A stretch of DNA of 11,464 bases from CAWEHQ01 sp051001995 (GCA_051001995.1 JBPCMT010000138.1:1-11464); one strand, 5' to 3'; counted from the first letter of the stretch, positions 1-8,394 are shown. The notes: generated by a model not told the origin, from the sequence alone. Numbers and translations are program-made.

Positions 1-225
1 GACCAGCCCTCGAGCGCCCCGCCCGCGCCTGGCGCCGCGGCGTACGCCGACCCGGCCCCGCCGTCGACGAACGCTCCCGCGTCGGGCTCGGAGAGCGCAC
101 CGCCGGCCGACCCGGCGCCCGCCGGTGCCGCCCCGCCTGCTCACCAGGATGAGGAACCCGAGCGCACGAGCGACGGAGGCGACGACGCCAACAAGACGCC
201 GGACCCGTTCCGCCCGCTCCAGTAG
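1..225 (+). CDS. C-terminal tail of an unidentified protein (5' end outside window)
   Basis: An open frame runs from the first base of the window to a TAG at 223-225, giving 74 residues. Third codon positions are almost all G or C, like the genes around it, which supports coding. The segment is very rich in Pro and Ala in its first 50 residues and then becomes acidic and polar. It ends in the short motif DPFRPLQ. Such composition indicates a disordered tail, and there is no recognisable domain, so the family cannot be named. The stop lies 30 bases before dapA on the same strand, so it could belong to the same transcript. Confidence 0.6.
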   Translation, partial: DQPSSAPPAPGAAAYADPAPPSTNAPASGSESAPPADPAPAGAAPPAHQDEEPERTSDGGDDANKTPDPFRPLQ

Positions 226-255
226 CCGCGTCGTGATGCGGGAAGCGCGAACGCG

Positions 256-1104
256 ATGACCATCGAGGGCGTCCTCACCGCGATGGTCACCCCGTTCCGC
301 GCGGACGGTCGGCTGGCCGAGAACGCCGCGGCCAACCTGATGCGCCACCTGCTCGCCGAAGGGTCGGACGGGCTGGTGCTCGCCGGCAGCACCGGCGAGA
401 GCCCGACGCTCTCAGACGACGAGAAGGCGGCGCTGTGGGAGATCGGGGTGTCGGAGAGCGGCGACTCGCTCGTGGTCGCCGGCAGTGGCTCGAATGACAC
501 CGCGCACTCGGTCGAGCTCACCGAGCGCGCCACCGAGATCGGCGTGGGCGCGGTGCTGGTCGTGACCCCCTACTACAACAAGCCCAACCGCCGCGGGATC
601 CTCGAGCACTTCCGGGTCGTGGCCGGCGCCACCGACCTGCCGGTGATCGTCTACAACATCCCGTCGCGCTGCGTCGTCGACATTCCCAACGACCTGCTGC
701 GCGAGCTCGCCGAGATCCCGAACGTCAGCGCCGTGAAGCAGGCCCGCTATGAGGATCTACAAGCGATCGAGGGGCTCGACCTGCTGGCCGGCAACGACGA
801 TTCCCTCGCCCGCACCCTCGATGCCGGCGGCACCGGCGGGATCCTCGTCGCCTCGCAGCTCGTGGGCCGAGAGATGCGCCGGATGATCGACGAGCCGGAC
901 GCGCGCGCGGAGATCCACGACTCGCTGACACCACTCTTCGAGGCGCTCACGGTCACGACCAACCCGATCCCGGTCAAGACCGCTATGAGGATCCTCGGCC
1001 ACGACGTCGGCGGCTTCCGTCTGCCGATGGTCGACGCGTCCGACGACGAGGAGGCCGCCATCCGCGCGGCGCTCGAGCGCCAGGGCCTCCTCAGCAGGGT
1101 GTAA
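256..1104 (+). CDS. dapA: 4-hydroxy-tetrahydrodipicolinate synthase
   Basis: This cytoplasmic TIM-barrel enzyme condenses pyruvate with aspartate semialdehyde, the first committed step of diaminopimelate and lysine synthesis. The 282-residue product is close to the usual 290-300. Key residues line up with the Escherichia coli numbering. They are the Ser45-Thr46 pair in GSTGES (usually Thr-Thr), Tyr107 in TPYYNKP, Tyr133 and Arg138 in YNIPSR, and the Schiff-base lysine Lys161 in VKQA. Later, AGNDD matches the usual SGDD-type loop. The ATG at 256 sits directly before the conserved MVTPF strand, but the ribosome binding site is weak (GGGAAG). The 22-base gap to rnj suggests co-transcription. The closely related N-acetylneuraminate lyase and other aldolases of this family are alternatives, but the motif set and the rnj/ftsK neighbourhood favour DapA. 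Confidence 0.95.
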   Translation: MTIEGVLTAMVTPFRADGRLAENAAANLMRHLLAEGSDGLVLAGSTGESPTLSDDEKAALWEIGVSESGDSLVVAGSGSNDTAHSVELTERATEIGVGAVLVVTPYYNKPNRRGILEHFRVVAGATDLPVIVYNIPSRCVVDIPNDLLRELAEIPNVSAVKQARYEDLQAIEGLDLLAGNDDSLARTLDAGGTGGILVASQLVGREMRRMIDEPDARAEIHDSLTPLFEALTVTTNPIPVKTAMRILGHDVGGFRLPMVDASDDEEAAIRAALERQGLLSRV

Positions 1105-1126
1105 TGGCCTCCACGGCGAGCCGAGC

Positions 1127-2797
1127 GTGAGCTCGGCCCTGCGCATCCTCCCGCTCGGCGGCCTCGGCGAGATCGGGAAGAACATGACCGTCGTCGAGTA
1201 CGACGACCGCATCGTGGTCGTGGACACCGGGCTCTCGTTCCCGGCCCCCGACCAGCTCGGGATCGACTTGGTGCTGCCGGACTTCGCCTACCTCCGCGAG
1301 CGGGCGGCGGACATCGAGGCGGTTTTCCTCACCCACGGCCACGAGGACCACGTCGGGGCGCTTCCGTTCGTGCTGCGCGAGATCGGGGCGACCGCGCCGC
1401 TTCCGCCGATCCACGGTGGGGCGCTCACGGTGGCGATGGTTCGCTCGAAGCTCGACGAGCATCGGATCCGCGACGTCCCGATCTACGAGACGCAGCCGGG
1501 CGAGGCGGTCACGGCCGGCCCGTTCGAGGTCGAGATGATCAAGATGGCCCACTCGATCCCGGACGCCTGCGCCGTGGCGATCACCTGCGAGCTCGGCACC
1601 ACGCTCGTCACCGGCGACTACAAGTTCGACCAGACGCCGGTCGACCGCGTGCCGGCCGACGTCTCGCGGCTGGCGGAGCTCGGGGGGGAGGGGGTGCTGC
1701 TCCTCTGCGGCGACTCGACGAACGTGGACCGCCCTGGCATCTCTGAGTCCGAGTCGAGCGTCGGGCCGCATCTGGAGCAGGTCTTCGGCCGCTGCGAGGG
1801 GCGCATCGTCGTGACCTCGTTCGCGTCGAACATCCATCGCGTCCAGCAGGTGATCGACGCCGCGGCCGCGCTCGGTCGCAAGGTGGCGCTGGTCGGGCGC
1901 TCGATGCGAAAGAACGTGAACATCGGCCGCGACCTCGGCCACATCGAGGTTCCGGACGGGATCCTCGTGAACCCGCGCGAGATCGACGACTTCCCCGACC
2001 ACCGCGTCGTGGTGATCTCGACCGGCAGCCAGGGCGAGCCGCTCTCCGCGCTGCGGCGAATGTCGCACGGCGACCACCCGCAGGTCGAGCTCCGCGCGGG
2101 CGACACGGTGATCTTCTCCGCCACGTCGATCCCAGGAAACGAGCGCGCTGTCAACGAGACGATCAACCGCATCTACCAGCTCGGGGCCGATGTGATCACC
2201 GCGCGCGACGCCCCGATCCACGCCTCCGGCCACGGCTACGCGGAGGAGCTCAAGCTGATGATCAACCTGACCCATCCGCGCTACGTGATGCCGGTCCACG
2301 GCGACCATCGCCGCTTGCGCCTGCACGGACAGCTCGCCGAGGCGGTCGGAATCGATCCCGAGTCGGTGTTCCGCGGCGAGAACGGCCTGCCGCTCGAGAT
2401 CGACGGGGGCGGAGCCGGCTTCGGCGAGCCCGAGCAGGCCGGGATGATCTTTGTCGACGGGGTGGACTTCGGCGACATCGAGGATGTCGCGCTGCGCGAC
2501 CGCCGGATGCTCTCCGCCGACGGCATCTTCATCGTGGTGGCGACGGTCTCGGCCCAGGATGGCCGCTCCGTCGCGCCGCCCGAGGTGATCTTTCGCGGCG
2601 TGCCCTTCCTCGAGCAGGCCGACGGGCTCCTCGACGACATCCGCGACGCCGTCGAGGAGTCGCTGACGCGATCGGCCACCGAGCAGGTGCGTGAGATCTC
2701 CCTACTACAGGACCATCTGCACGACGACGTGGCGAAGTACGTCTACGAGCGGCTCAAGCGCAGGCCGCTCGTGCTGCCGGTCGTCGTCGAGGTCTGA
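1127..2797 (+). CDS. rnj: Ribonuclease J (metallo-beta-lactamase / beta-CASP RNase)
   Basis: RNase J is a cytoplasmic zinc-dependent endonuclease and 5'-to-3' exonuclease used in mRNA decay and rRNA maturation. The 556-residue product starts, after a few residues, with the family signature PLGGLGEIGKN. The metal-binding motif HGHEDH is at residues 70-75, followed by His142 (MAHSIPD) and Asp164 (TGDYKFD). The beta-CASP part carries the GDSTN motif (195-199), HASGHG (His369) and PVHGDHRR (His391). A C-terminal domain of about 100 residues completes the normal length. The GTG at 1127 is chosen because the family fold begins within about six residues of it; upstream in-frame sequence adds nothing conserved. 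It follows dapA by 22 bases, as in Bacillus and actinobacteria. Its last 55 bases overlap the convergent sensor kinase gene. Confidence 0.96.
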   Translation: MSSALRILPLGGLGEIGKNMTVVEYDDRIVVVDTGLSFPAPDQLGIDLVLPDFAYLRERAADIEAVFLTHGHEDHVGALPFVLREIGATAPLPPIHGGALTVAMVRSKLDEHRIRDVPIYETQPGEAVTAGPFEVEMIKMAHSIPDACAVAITCELGTTLVTGDYKFDQTPVDRVPADVSRLAELGGEGVLLLCGDSTNVDRPGISESESSVGPHLEQVFGRCEGRIVVTSFASNIHRVQQVIDAAAALGRKVALVGRSMRKNVNIGRDLGHIEVPDGILVNPREIDDFPDHRVVVISTGSQGEPLSALRRMSHGDHPQVELRAGDTVIFSATSIPGNERAVNETINRIYQLGADVITARDAPIHASGHGYAEELKLMINLTHPRYVMPVHGDHRRLRLHGQLAEAVGIDPESVFRGENGLPLEIDGGGAGFGEPEQAGMIFVDGVDFGDIEDVALRDRRMLSADGIFIVVATVSAQDGRSVAPPEVIFRGVPFLEQADGLLDDIRDAVEESLTRSATEQVREISLLQDHLHDDVAKYVYERLKRRPLVLPVVVEV

Positions 2798-4236
2798 GCC
2801 GCCGCGGCCGCACCGCCGAGAGGCAGCCTGACCCTGAACCGAGCCCCGCCGCCGCCGGGGGCGTCGTCCACCGCGACGTCGCCGCCGTGCGCCGCCGCGA
2901 CCGCCTGCACGATCGACAGGCCGAGCCCGCTTCCGCGTCCGCCACCGCCCGCCGCGCCGCCTCCATCGCCGGAGCCGCGAACGAAGCGGTCGAACACTCG
3001 GTCGCGCACCTCAGGGGGCAGGCCCGGCCCGTCGTCGGTTACCTCGAGCACGACATGGCTACCGACACGCTCGACACGGGCTGTGACGCGCGTTCCCGCG
3101 GGCGTGTGGGCCACGGCATTCTGGACCAGGTTGAGGGCGAGCCGGTGGAGGTCGTCCGGTGAGCCGTCCACGATCGCCGCCTCCTCGGCGTCGACCGAGA
3201 TGTCGTGCGAGGTCGCGAGCGGTGCCGTCTCGACGACCGCGTCGCGGACCACGGTGCCGAGGTCGGTGGGAGCGAGCGTCGAGGGCGACGGCCGGCCGGC
3301 GTCCGCGCGCGCAAGGAACAGCAGGTCGGCGACCAGGCGGCGCATCCGCTGGGTGGAGCGAAGCGCCGAGCCGGCGATCTCGCGCCCCTCGCCGTGGAGC
3401 TCGGCCTCGAGCAGCTCCAGGTTTGCGAGCACGCTCGTGAGCGGAGTGCGCAGCTCGTGCGAGGCGTCGGCCACGAACTCGCGCTCGCGCGCGAGCGTCG
3501 ACTCGGTCTCGCGCCGGGCGCCGTCGAGCGAGCGCAGCATCTCCTCGAGCGTCCGCGCCAGGTCTGCGACCTCGTCGTCGCCTCGCGGCTCGGGCATCCG
3601 TGCGGTGGGGTCGCGCGTCCGCGCGATGCCCTTCGCCACGCTCGTCAGGCCGGCGATCGGCGCCATCGCCCGGCGGGCGAGCGCAAGGCCCGCGAGCAGG
3701 GCCAGCCCGGTGCCACCGAGCACGCCGGCGGCCAGGAACAGGTTGGTGCGCGCGATCGTGCTCTTCAGGCTGTCCTCCTCGCGCCCGTACTGGATGAACG
3801 CGGCCGGCTCCGTGGACCCCGGCGCGAGCAGCGGCCGCGACACGACCCGGTAGCCGGCCACCTCGACGACGTCGACGCGCGGCGGGCCCAGATCCACCTC
3901 CGGCTCCGGCGGGGCCTGGACGCGGCCGTCCGGGGCCACGATCCGCATCGTCGCGTCACCGGTCGCCGCGACGTCGACGATCGCGTCGAGCACGTCCGAC
4001 CCGAAGATCTCGGGTGGCTCGAAGATCGGCTGGGAGACCGGGATCCGCTGCTCGAGGTCCGCGGCGGTCACGCGCAGGTCGTTGTCGAAGTCCGAGCGCA
4101 GCCGGTCGGCGGTGAAGAACCCGATCACGATCGCGAACAGCAGCAGGATCGCGAACGTCAGGCCGGCCGAGGTGAGCGCCAGCCGCCAGCGGATCGACAG
4201 GCCGCCGGGGCGGCGCGCGAGGCGTGAGCCCTTCAC
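2743..4236 (-). CDS. HAMP-domain sensor histidine kinase
   Basis: This is a membrane kinase of a two-component system, 497 residues. A first membrane helix lies at about residues 24-43. It is followed by an extracytoplasmic sensor region of about 120 residues, a second helix at about 165-187 and a HAMP linker to about 240. The H box FVADASHELRTP has the phosphoacceptor His260. The catalytic domain shows the N box (Asn369, Asn373 in NLVQNAVAHTP), the G1 box DDGPGLP (401-407), the F box FDRFVR (415-420) and the G2 box GSGLGL (435-440). The ATP lid holds an unusual Gly-rich stretch at 421-436. The GTG start at 4236-4234 overlaps the TGA of the response regulator (GTGA), so translation is probably coupled. 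The Ala/Thr/Ser-rich last 20 residues are encoded opposite the end of rnj. Architecture resembles MprB-type kinases, but the signal cannot be told from sequence. Confidence 0.95.
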   Translation of the reverse strand: MKGSRLARRPGGLSIRWRLALTSAGLTFAILLLFAIVIGFFTADRLRSDFDNDLRVTAADLEQRIPVSQPIFEPPEIFGSDVLDAIVDVAATGDATMRIVAPDGRVQAPPEPEVDLGPPRVDVVEVAGYRVVSRPLLAPGSTEPAAFIQYGREEDSLKSTIARTNLFLAAGVLGGTGLALLAGLALARRAMAPIAGLTSVAKGIARTRDPTARMPEPRGDDEVADLARTLEEMLRSLDGARRETESTLAREREFVADASHELRTPLTSVLANLELLEAELHGEGREIAGSALRSTQRMRRLVADLLFLARADAGRPSPSTLAPTDLGTVVRDAVVETAPLATSHDISVDAEEAAIVDGSPDDLHRLALNLVQNAVAHTPAGTRVTARVERVGSHVVLEVTDDGPGLPPEVRDRVFDRFVRGSGDGGGAAGGGGRGSGLGLSIVQAVAAAHGGDVAVDDAPGGGGARFRVRLPLGGAAAAAQTSTTTGSTSGLRLSRS

Positions 4237-4913
4237 GGCGCGCGCAGGACGTACCCGGCGCCCCGCACCGTGTGCAGCACGCGCGGCTCGCCGCCGGTCT
4301 CGAGCTTGCGTCTCAGCGTCGAGATGAAGACGTCCACGGTGTTGGTCTCGGCGAACGCGTGGTAGTCCCAGACGTCCTCGAGCAGCTGCTGGCGCGAGAC
4401 CACCAGGCGCTCGTTTCGCATCAGGTACTCGAGCAACTCGAATTCGCGGGCGGTCAGGTCGAGCCGCCGGTCGCCGCGCAGGACCTCGCGTGTCTCGGGG
4501 TTCAGCCGGAGGTCGCCGATCACGAGGAAGGCGCTCCCGCGCGGGGGGCGGCGGCGCAGCAGTGCGCGCAGCCGAGCGAGCAGCTCCTGGCGCTCGAACG
4601 GCTTGACGAGGTAGTCGTCGGCGCCCGAGTCGAGCCCCTCGACGCGCGCATCAAGGCCGTCGCGCGCGGTGAGGATGAGGATCGGGACGTCGCCCTCGGC
4701 TCGCAGCCGGCGGCAGACCTCGACCCCGTCGAGCCGCGGAAGGCCCAGGTCGAGCACCACCGCGTCGGGCTCGAAGTCGGCGGCTTCCCGGAGCGCCGCC
4801 TCACCGGTCTCGGCCAGCGACACGTCGTAGCTCTCGAGCCGCAGCGAGCGCCTCAGCGCGACCGCGATCTCGGCATCGTCCTCGACCACAAGCACGCGCG
4901 GCTTCTGCGCCAT
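4233..4913 (-). CDS. OmpR/PhoB-family response regulator
   Basis: This is a DNA-binding partner of the kinase downstream, 226 residues, the normal size for the family. The receiver domain (about 1-118) has the acidic pocket Glu11-Asp12-Asp13, the phosphoacceptor Asp55 in LDLGLP, Thr82 and Lys104 followed by Pro105. The C-terminal winged helix (about 130-224) includes LTAREFELLEYL and ends in VRGAGYVL, both typical of the OmpR/PhoB class. The ATG at 4913 is preceded by a GAGG only two or three bases away, a tight spacing. An out-of-frame ATG lies eight bases upstream. The gene is divergent from ftsK across 120 bases. It probably regulates its own operon, because an 11-base-spaced direct repeat lies about 40-55 bases upstream of the start. 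Regulated genes and signal are unknown; MprA-like is only a resemblance. Confidence 0.95.
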   Translation of the reverse strand: MAQKPRVLVVEDDAEIAVALRRSLRLESYDVSLAETGEAALREAADFEPDAVVLDLGLPRLDGVEVCRRLRAEGDVPILILTARDGLDARVEGLDSGADDYLVKPFERQELLARLRALLRRRPPRGSAFLVIGDLRLNPETREVLRGDRRLDLTAREFELLEYLMRNERLVVSRQQLLEDVWDYHAFAETNTVDVFISTLRRKLETGGEPRVLHTVRGAGYVLRAP

Positions 4914-4922
4914 GTCCTCATG

Positions 4923-4967
4923 TTAGGTCCGCCGCAGGGCGCGATCCCCGCCTTTACGGACCTTTTA
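4923..4967 (-). promoter_or_regulatory. Candidate response-regulator operator in the divergent RR/ftsK region
   Basis: On the minus strand TAAAAGG (4967-4961) and TAAAGG (4956-4951) form a direct repeat whose starts are exactly 11 bases apart, the spacing at which OmpR/PhoB-type regulators usually bind as tandem dimers. The same segment holds a 7-base inverted repeat, AGGTCCG (4925-4931) and CGGACCT (4957-4963), whose centres are 32 bases apart. The short A/T runs stand out in very GC-rich surroundings. It lies between divergent genes, so it could control the regulator operon, ftsK or both. This is inference from spacing and position; no promoter hexamers are clear. Confidence 0.35.
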
Positions 4968-5033
4968 GAGGGTCTCCGCCCGCCTCGCGCGGCAGGTGCG
5001 GGCCGTGCCGTGTCGAAGCAGGACGCGCCAGTC

Positions 5034-7547
5034 ATGGCCAGTCGCACGCGCATGAGTCGAGCGCGCAGGACGCGCGCGAGGGCCGGCCGCCAGCGAGCGG
5101 CCGCGCCGCGCATGCCTCATCTCGAGCAGCGCCACTACGACCTGATCGGCCTCGGTGCGGTGGCGCTCGCCTCCTTCCTCGCGTTCGTCTTCTACCTCGG
5201 CTGGGACGGCGGCCGCGTCGGCGAGGCGATCGCCGACGGGCTGCTGGTGGGCTTCGGAGCCGTCGGGTACACGGCGCCGCTCGTGCTGCTCGGCGCCGGC
5301 GCGCTGATGATCCTGCGCCCGATGCTCCCCGCGGTCCGGCCGTTTCGCACCGGCGCTGCCTGCCTCGTGGCCGCGCTGACCCTGGGGCTCGCGGCCGGCT
5401 CGCTCGGGCTGGGGCCCGACGCGCCGCTGCGGCGGGAGGGCTTCATGGACGACCCCGACTTCCTGCGCGTCCACGGCGGCCTCGCCGGCGAGACGCTCTT
5501 CTGGGTCGTCCGGTCGCTGTTCCAGGAGATCGGCGCGCACATCCTGTTCGTCTTCCTCTTCATGACGGGCCTGCTGCTGCTCACCGGAGCGTCGGTCGCC
5601 GGCGTGCTGCGCGCAACGCGCGCCGGCGTGGCCACGACGACGCGCCGGGTGCGCGACTCCACCGGCGAGCTGACGGCGGTCGTCGGGGCCGCCCGGCAGC
5701 TGCCGGGGATCGCGAGCTCGAACAGCGCCCGCTGGCGCGCCGCGCGGCAGGATGCCGAGGACCTCGACCAGGGGGCGATCCCGCCCGACGGCGAGCCGGT
5801 CGTTCGCGCCAGCCACTTCGAGGCCTCCCCGCCGGCGAGCGCGGAATGGCCGCGCGACGAACTCGCCGATGCGGACTCGCTCGAGGTCCCGGTCTTCGCG
5901 CCGGGCGAGGTGTCCGCGGCCGACGCGCGCGAGCCCGACGAAAATCCGGGTGCGCCGGACGTCGAGGACGGCGGGACCCCCGCCCCGGCACCCGACCGCG
6001 CGTCCGTCACCGAGGTGCCTCCACTGACCCCGCAGGGCAACCGGCGCACCCCCGTCGCCCAGTCCGAGGACCTGCCCTACCGGCTGCCCGCCACGTCCTT
6101 CCTCCAACGCTCGAGCGGGCGCACGCGCGTGGACCGCCGCGACGAGGAGCGCCAGGCCGCGCTGCTGGTCGAGACGCTCAGCCACTTCAAGGTCGAGGCG
6201 AGGGTGATCGGGACGGTGTCGGGGCCGCACGTCACCCGCTTCGAGCTGCGCCTGGCGCCCGGGACCAAGATGTCGAAGGTCGCGCAGCTGCGCGACGACC
6301 TCGCCTACGCGCTCGCCGCCGAGGACGTGCGCATCCTGGCGCCGGTTCCGGGCAAGCAGGCGGTGGGCGTGGAGGTGCCAAACCGTGTCCGCCGCACCGT
6401 GCACCTCGGCGACGTCTACGGCGCGGCGCCGGCCGGCTCCTCGCCGCTGAACGTCTGGCTCGGCGAGGACATCGCCAGCAAGTCGATCGGCGCCGACCTC
6501 GCCAAGCAGCCGCACATCCTCGTCGCCGGCACCACCGGTTCGGGCAAGTCCGGCTGCGTCAACGCGATGCTCTCCTCGATCCTCCTGCGTGCCTCACCGA
6601 ACGAGGTCAAGCTCGTCCTCGTGGACCCCAAGCAGGTCGAGCTGAACTACTACGACGGCGTGCCCCACCTGCTGACGCCGGTCGTCACGAGCCCGCGGCT
6701 GGCCGCGAACGTGCTCGGCAACCTGATCAAGGAGATGGAGGCGCGCTACTCGGTGATGAGCGCCGCCCGGGCGCGCAACCTGGTGGAGCTGAACGCCTCC
6801 CGCGAGCGCGCCGGCGAGCCGACACTCCCCTACATCCTCTGCGTGATCGACGAGCTCGCCGACCTGATGATGATCGCCCCTGGCGAGGTCGAGGACGCGA
6901 TCATCCGGCTGGCGCAGAAGTCGCGCGCGGTCGGGATCCACCTGGTGCTGGCCACGCAGCGGCCGAGCGCCGACATCATCACCGGCATGATCAAGGCGAA
7001 CGTGCCGGCCCGGATCGCGTTCGCGGTCTCCTCGCAGACCGACTCGCGCGTGATCCTCGACCAGAACGGCGCCGAGGCGCTGCTCGGCGAGGGGGACATG
7101 CTGTTTCGGCCGGCCTCGGAGTCGCGCCTGTCGCGCATCAAGGGCGCGTACGTCACCGAGCGCGAGATCGAGGAGCTCACCGAGCACTGGCGCGAGCAGG
7201 GGGAGCCCGAGCTCCAGGAGGAGTTGCTCGAGGCGGTCGAGTCCGCGGGCGAGGACGATCCGGGCGACTTCGACCCCGATGCCGACGACCTGCTGGCGGA
7301 GGCGATCGCGACCGTGGTCCAGATGGGCACAGCCTCGACCTCGATGCTGCAACGGCGCCTGCGTGTCGGCTACACGCGCGCCGGCCGGCTGATCGACATG
7401 ATGGAGCGGCGCGGGGTGATCTCGGGCTACGAGGGGTCGAAGGCGCGCCAGGTGCTCGTGACCGAGGCCGACCTGCCGCGCATGCTCGACGCGCTGGCTG
7501 GGTCGCCGGCGCCCGCGCCCACCGCCGAGCCGCCCGCGCGCGTGTAG
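5034..7547 (+). CDS. ftsK: DNA translocase FtsK/SpoIIIE
   Basis: FtsK is a septum-anchored hexameric ATPase that pumps chromosomal DNA during division. From the ATG at 5034 the product is 837 residues, normal for the family. It has a basic N terminus and about four membrane helices (roughly 34-56, 65-95, 104-126, 165-190). A Pro/Asp/Glu-rich linker follows at about 225-360. The motor domain carries the Walker A motif GTTGSGKS (499-506), Walker B with Asp606-Glu607 in VIDELADL, and the conserved block around ATQRPSADIITG (640-651). The winged-helix gamma domain that reads polar DNA signals spans about 752-810. The frame stays open upstream to 4224, but that stretch is antisense to the response regulator and lacks FtsK similarity. 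ATGs at 5052 and 5112 are alternatives; 5034 has an AGGA about ten bases upstream. The rodZ-like gene follows after 24 bases. Confidence 0.95.
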   Translation: MASRTRMSRARRTRARAGRQRAAAPRMPHLEQRHYDLIGLGAVALASFLAFVFYLGWDGGRVGEAIADGLLVGFGAVGYTAPLVLLGAGALMILRPMLPAVRPFRTGAACLVAALTLGLAAGSLGLGPDAPLRREGFMDDPDFLRVHGGLAGETLFWVVRSLFQEIGAHILFVFLFMTGLLLLTGASVAGVLRATRAGVATTTRRVRDSTGELTAVVGAARQLPGIASSNSARWRAARQDAEDLDQGAIPPDGEPVVRASHFEASPPASAEWPRDELADADSLEVPVFAPGEVSAADAREPDENPGAPDVEDGGTPAPAPDRASVTEVPPLTPQGNRRTPVAQSEDLPYRLPATSFLQRSSGRTRVDRRDEERQAALLVETLSHFKVEARVIGTVSGPHVTRFELRLAPGTKMSKVAQLRDDLAYALAAEDVRILAPVPGKQAVGVEVPNRVRRTVHLGDVYGAAPAGSSPLNVWLGEDIASKSIGADLAKQPHILVAGTTGSGKSGCVNAMLSSILLRASPNEVKLVLVDPKQVELNYYDGVPHLLTPVVTSPRLAANVLGNLIKEMEARYSVMSAARARNLVELNASRERAGEPTLPYILCVIDELADLMMIAPGEVEDAIIRLAQKSRAVGIHLVLATQRPSADIITGMIKANVPARIAFAVSSQTDSRVILDQNGAEALLGEGDMLFRPASESRLSRIKGAYVTEREIEELTEHWREQGEPELQEELLEAVESAGEDDPGDFDPDADDLLAEAIATVVQMGTASTSMLQRRLRVGYTRAGRLIDMMERRGVISGYEGSKARQVLVTEADLPRMLDALAGSPAPAPTAEPPARV

Positions 7548-7571
7548 CGCCCGCTGGCAGAATAGGGCGGC

Positions 7572-8357
7572 ATGCCGCCCATCGGAGAGACGCTGCGCGA
7601 GGCACGCCTGCGCCAGGGCGTCGACATAGCGGAGGTCGAGCAAGCGACGAAGATCCGCGCGAAGTACCTGCGCGCGCTCGAGGCCGAGGAGTTCGATCGG
7701 CTGCCGGGCTCCACGTTCGTGAGGACGTTCCTCCGAACCTACGCGGAGTACCTCGGACTCGACCCGCAGCTGCTCGTGGAGGAGTACCGGGCGACCCACG
7801 AGTCGCCCGCCTACGAGGAGGTCCAGCCGTTCACGCCGCCGGCGTCGACGCGCCCGCGCGGCCGCGAAGGGCGCCGGCGCGGGCAGGGAGGGGGCGGCCG
7901 GCCCGGTCGCGGGACGATGATCGCGGCCGCCGTGGTGGGGATCCTCGCACTGCTGCTGGTGATCGGTCTGGTCGGCGGTGACGGGGGCGAGGAGGAGGGC
8001 GACGGGCGCCCCGCCAGCGCGGGAGCGGAAGGGACGCAGCGACGCGAGGAGAAGGGTCGTGGCGAGCCCTCCGGTCGGGAGAAGCCCGACGTGGTGTCGC
8101 TGCACGTCGAGCCGGCCGCCGAGACGTACCTCTGCATCGAGACCGGGGAGGGCGAGGAGCTGGTCAACGCGAACGTCACGTCGCCCGAGACCTTCGAGGG
8201 CAAGACCCTGCGGGTGCTGCTAGGCAACACCCTCGCCGTGGAGCTCACGGCGAACGGCGAGCCTGTGGAGCTCGAGGAGAGCCCCGACCCCGTGGGGCGC
8301 GAGATCACGCCGGAGGGAGACGAGGAGCTCTCCACGGGGGAGCTTCCCTGCCAGTGA
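7572..8357 (+). CDS. RodZ-like membrane-anchored helix-turn-helix protein
   Basis: The 261-residue product has a RodZ/YmfM-type layout. An N-terminal HTH_25-like helix-turn-helix spans about residues 4-72 (GETLREARLRQGVDIAEVE, later FVRTFLRTYAEYLGLD). A basic, Gly/Arg-rich linker (92-114), one membrane helix (about 115-134), an acidic linker, and a C-terminal beta-rich extracytoplasmic domain (about 172-245, DUF4115-like) follow. RodZ proteins connect the MreB cytoskeleton to cell-wall synthesis. In Bacillus and many actinobacteria a relative sits between ftsK/spoIIIE and pgsA-cinA, and the position here agrees. Only two cysteines are present, Cys188 and Cys260, both predicted outside the membrane. 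The start at 7572 puts the HTH at the very N terminus; AGGG lies about five bases upstream. Function in this organism is inferred from layout and neighbours only. Confidence 0.85.
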   Translation: MPPIGETLREARLRQGVDIAEVEQATKIRAKYLRALEAEEFDRLPGSTFVRTFLRTYAEYLGLDPQLLVEEYRATHESPAYEEVQPFTPPASTRPRGREGRRRGQGGGGRPGRGTMIAAAVVGILALLLVIGLVGGDGGEEEGDGRPASAGAEGTQRREEKGRGEPSGREKPDVVSLHVEPAAETYLCIETGEGEELVNANVTSPETFEGKTLRVLLGNTLAVELTANGEPVELEESPDPVGREITPEGDEELSTGELPCQ

Positions 8358-8394
8358 GCGCCGCGACGGTCCTCCGGTCGCCCGGGGTTCGACG

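Noticed and set aside
1091..2326. Long minus-strand open frame opposite rnj
   Set aside because: Shadow frame caused by high GC; Arg/His/Asp-rich translation without any domain, fully opposite a clear RNase J.
4224..5033. Upstream in-frame extension of ftsK by 270 codons
   Set aside because: It lies antisense to the response regulator, has no FtsK-like membrane segments, and its composition is that of a shadow frame; the FtsK layout is complete from 5034.
4965..6515. Long minus-strand open frame opposite ftsK
   Set aside because: Low-complexity Arg/Gly/Ala translation with no motif, opposite a clear FtsK.
6594..8105. Minus-strand open frame across ftsK and the rodZ-like gene
   Set aside because: Spans two well-supported plus-strand genes and shows only shadow-type composition.
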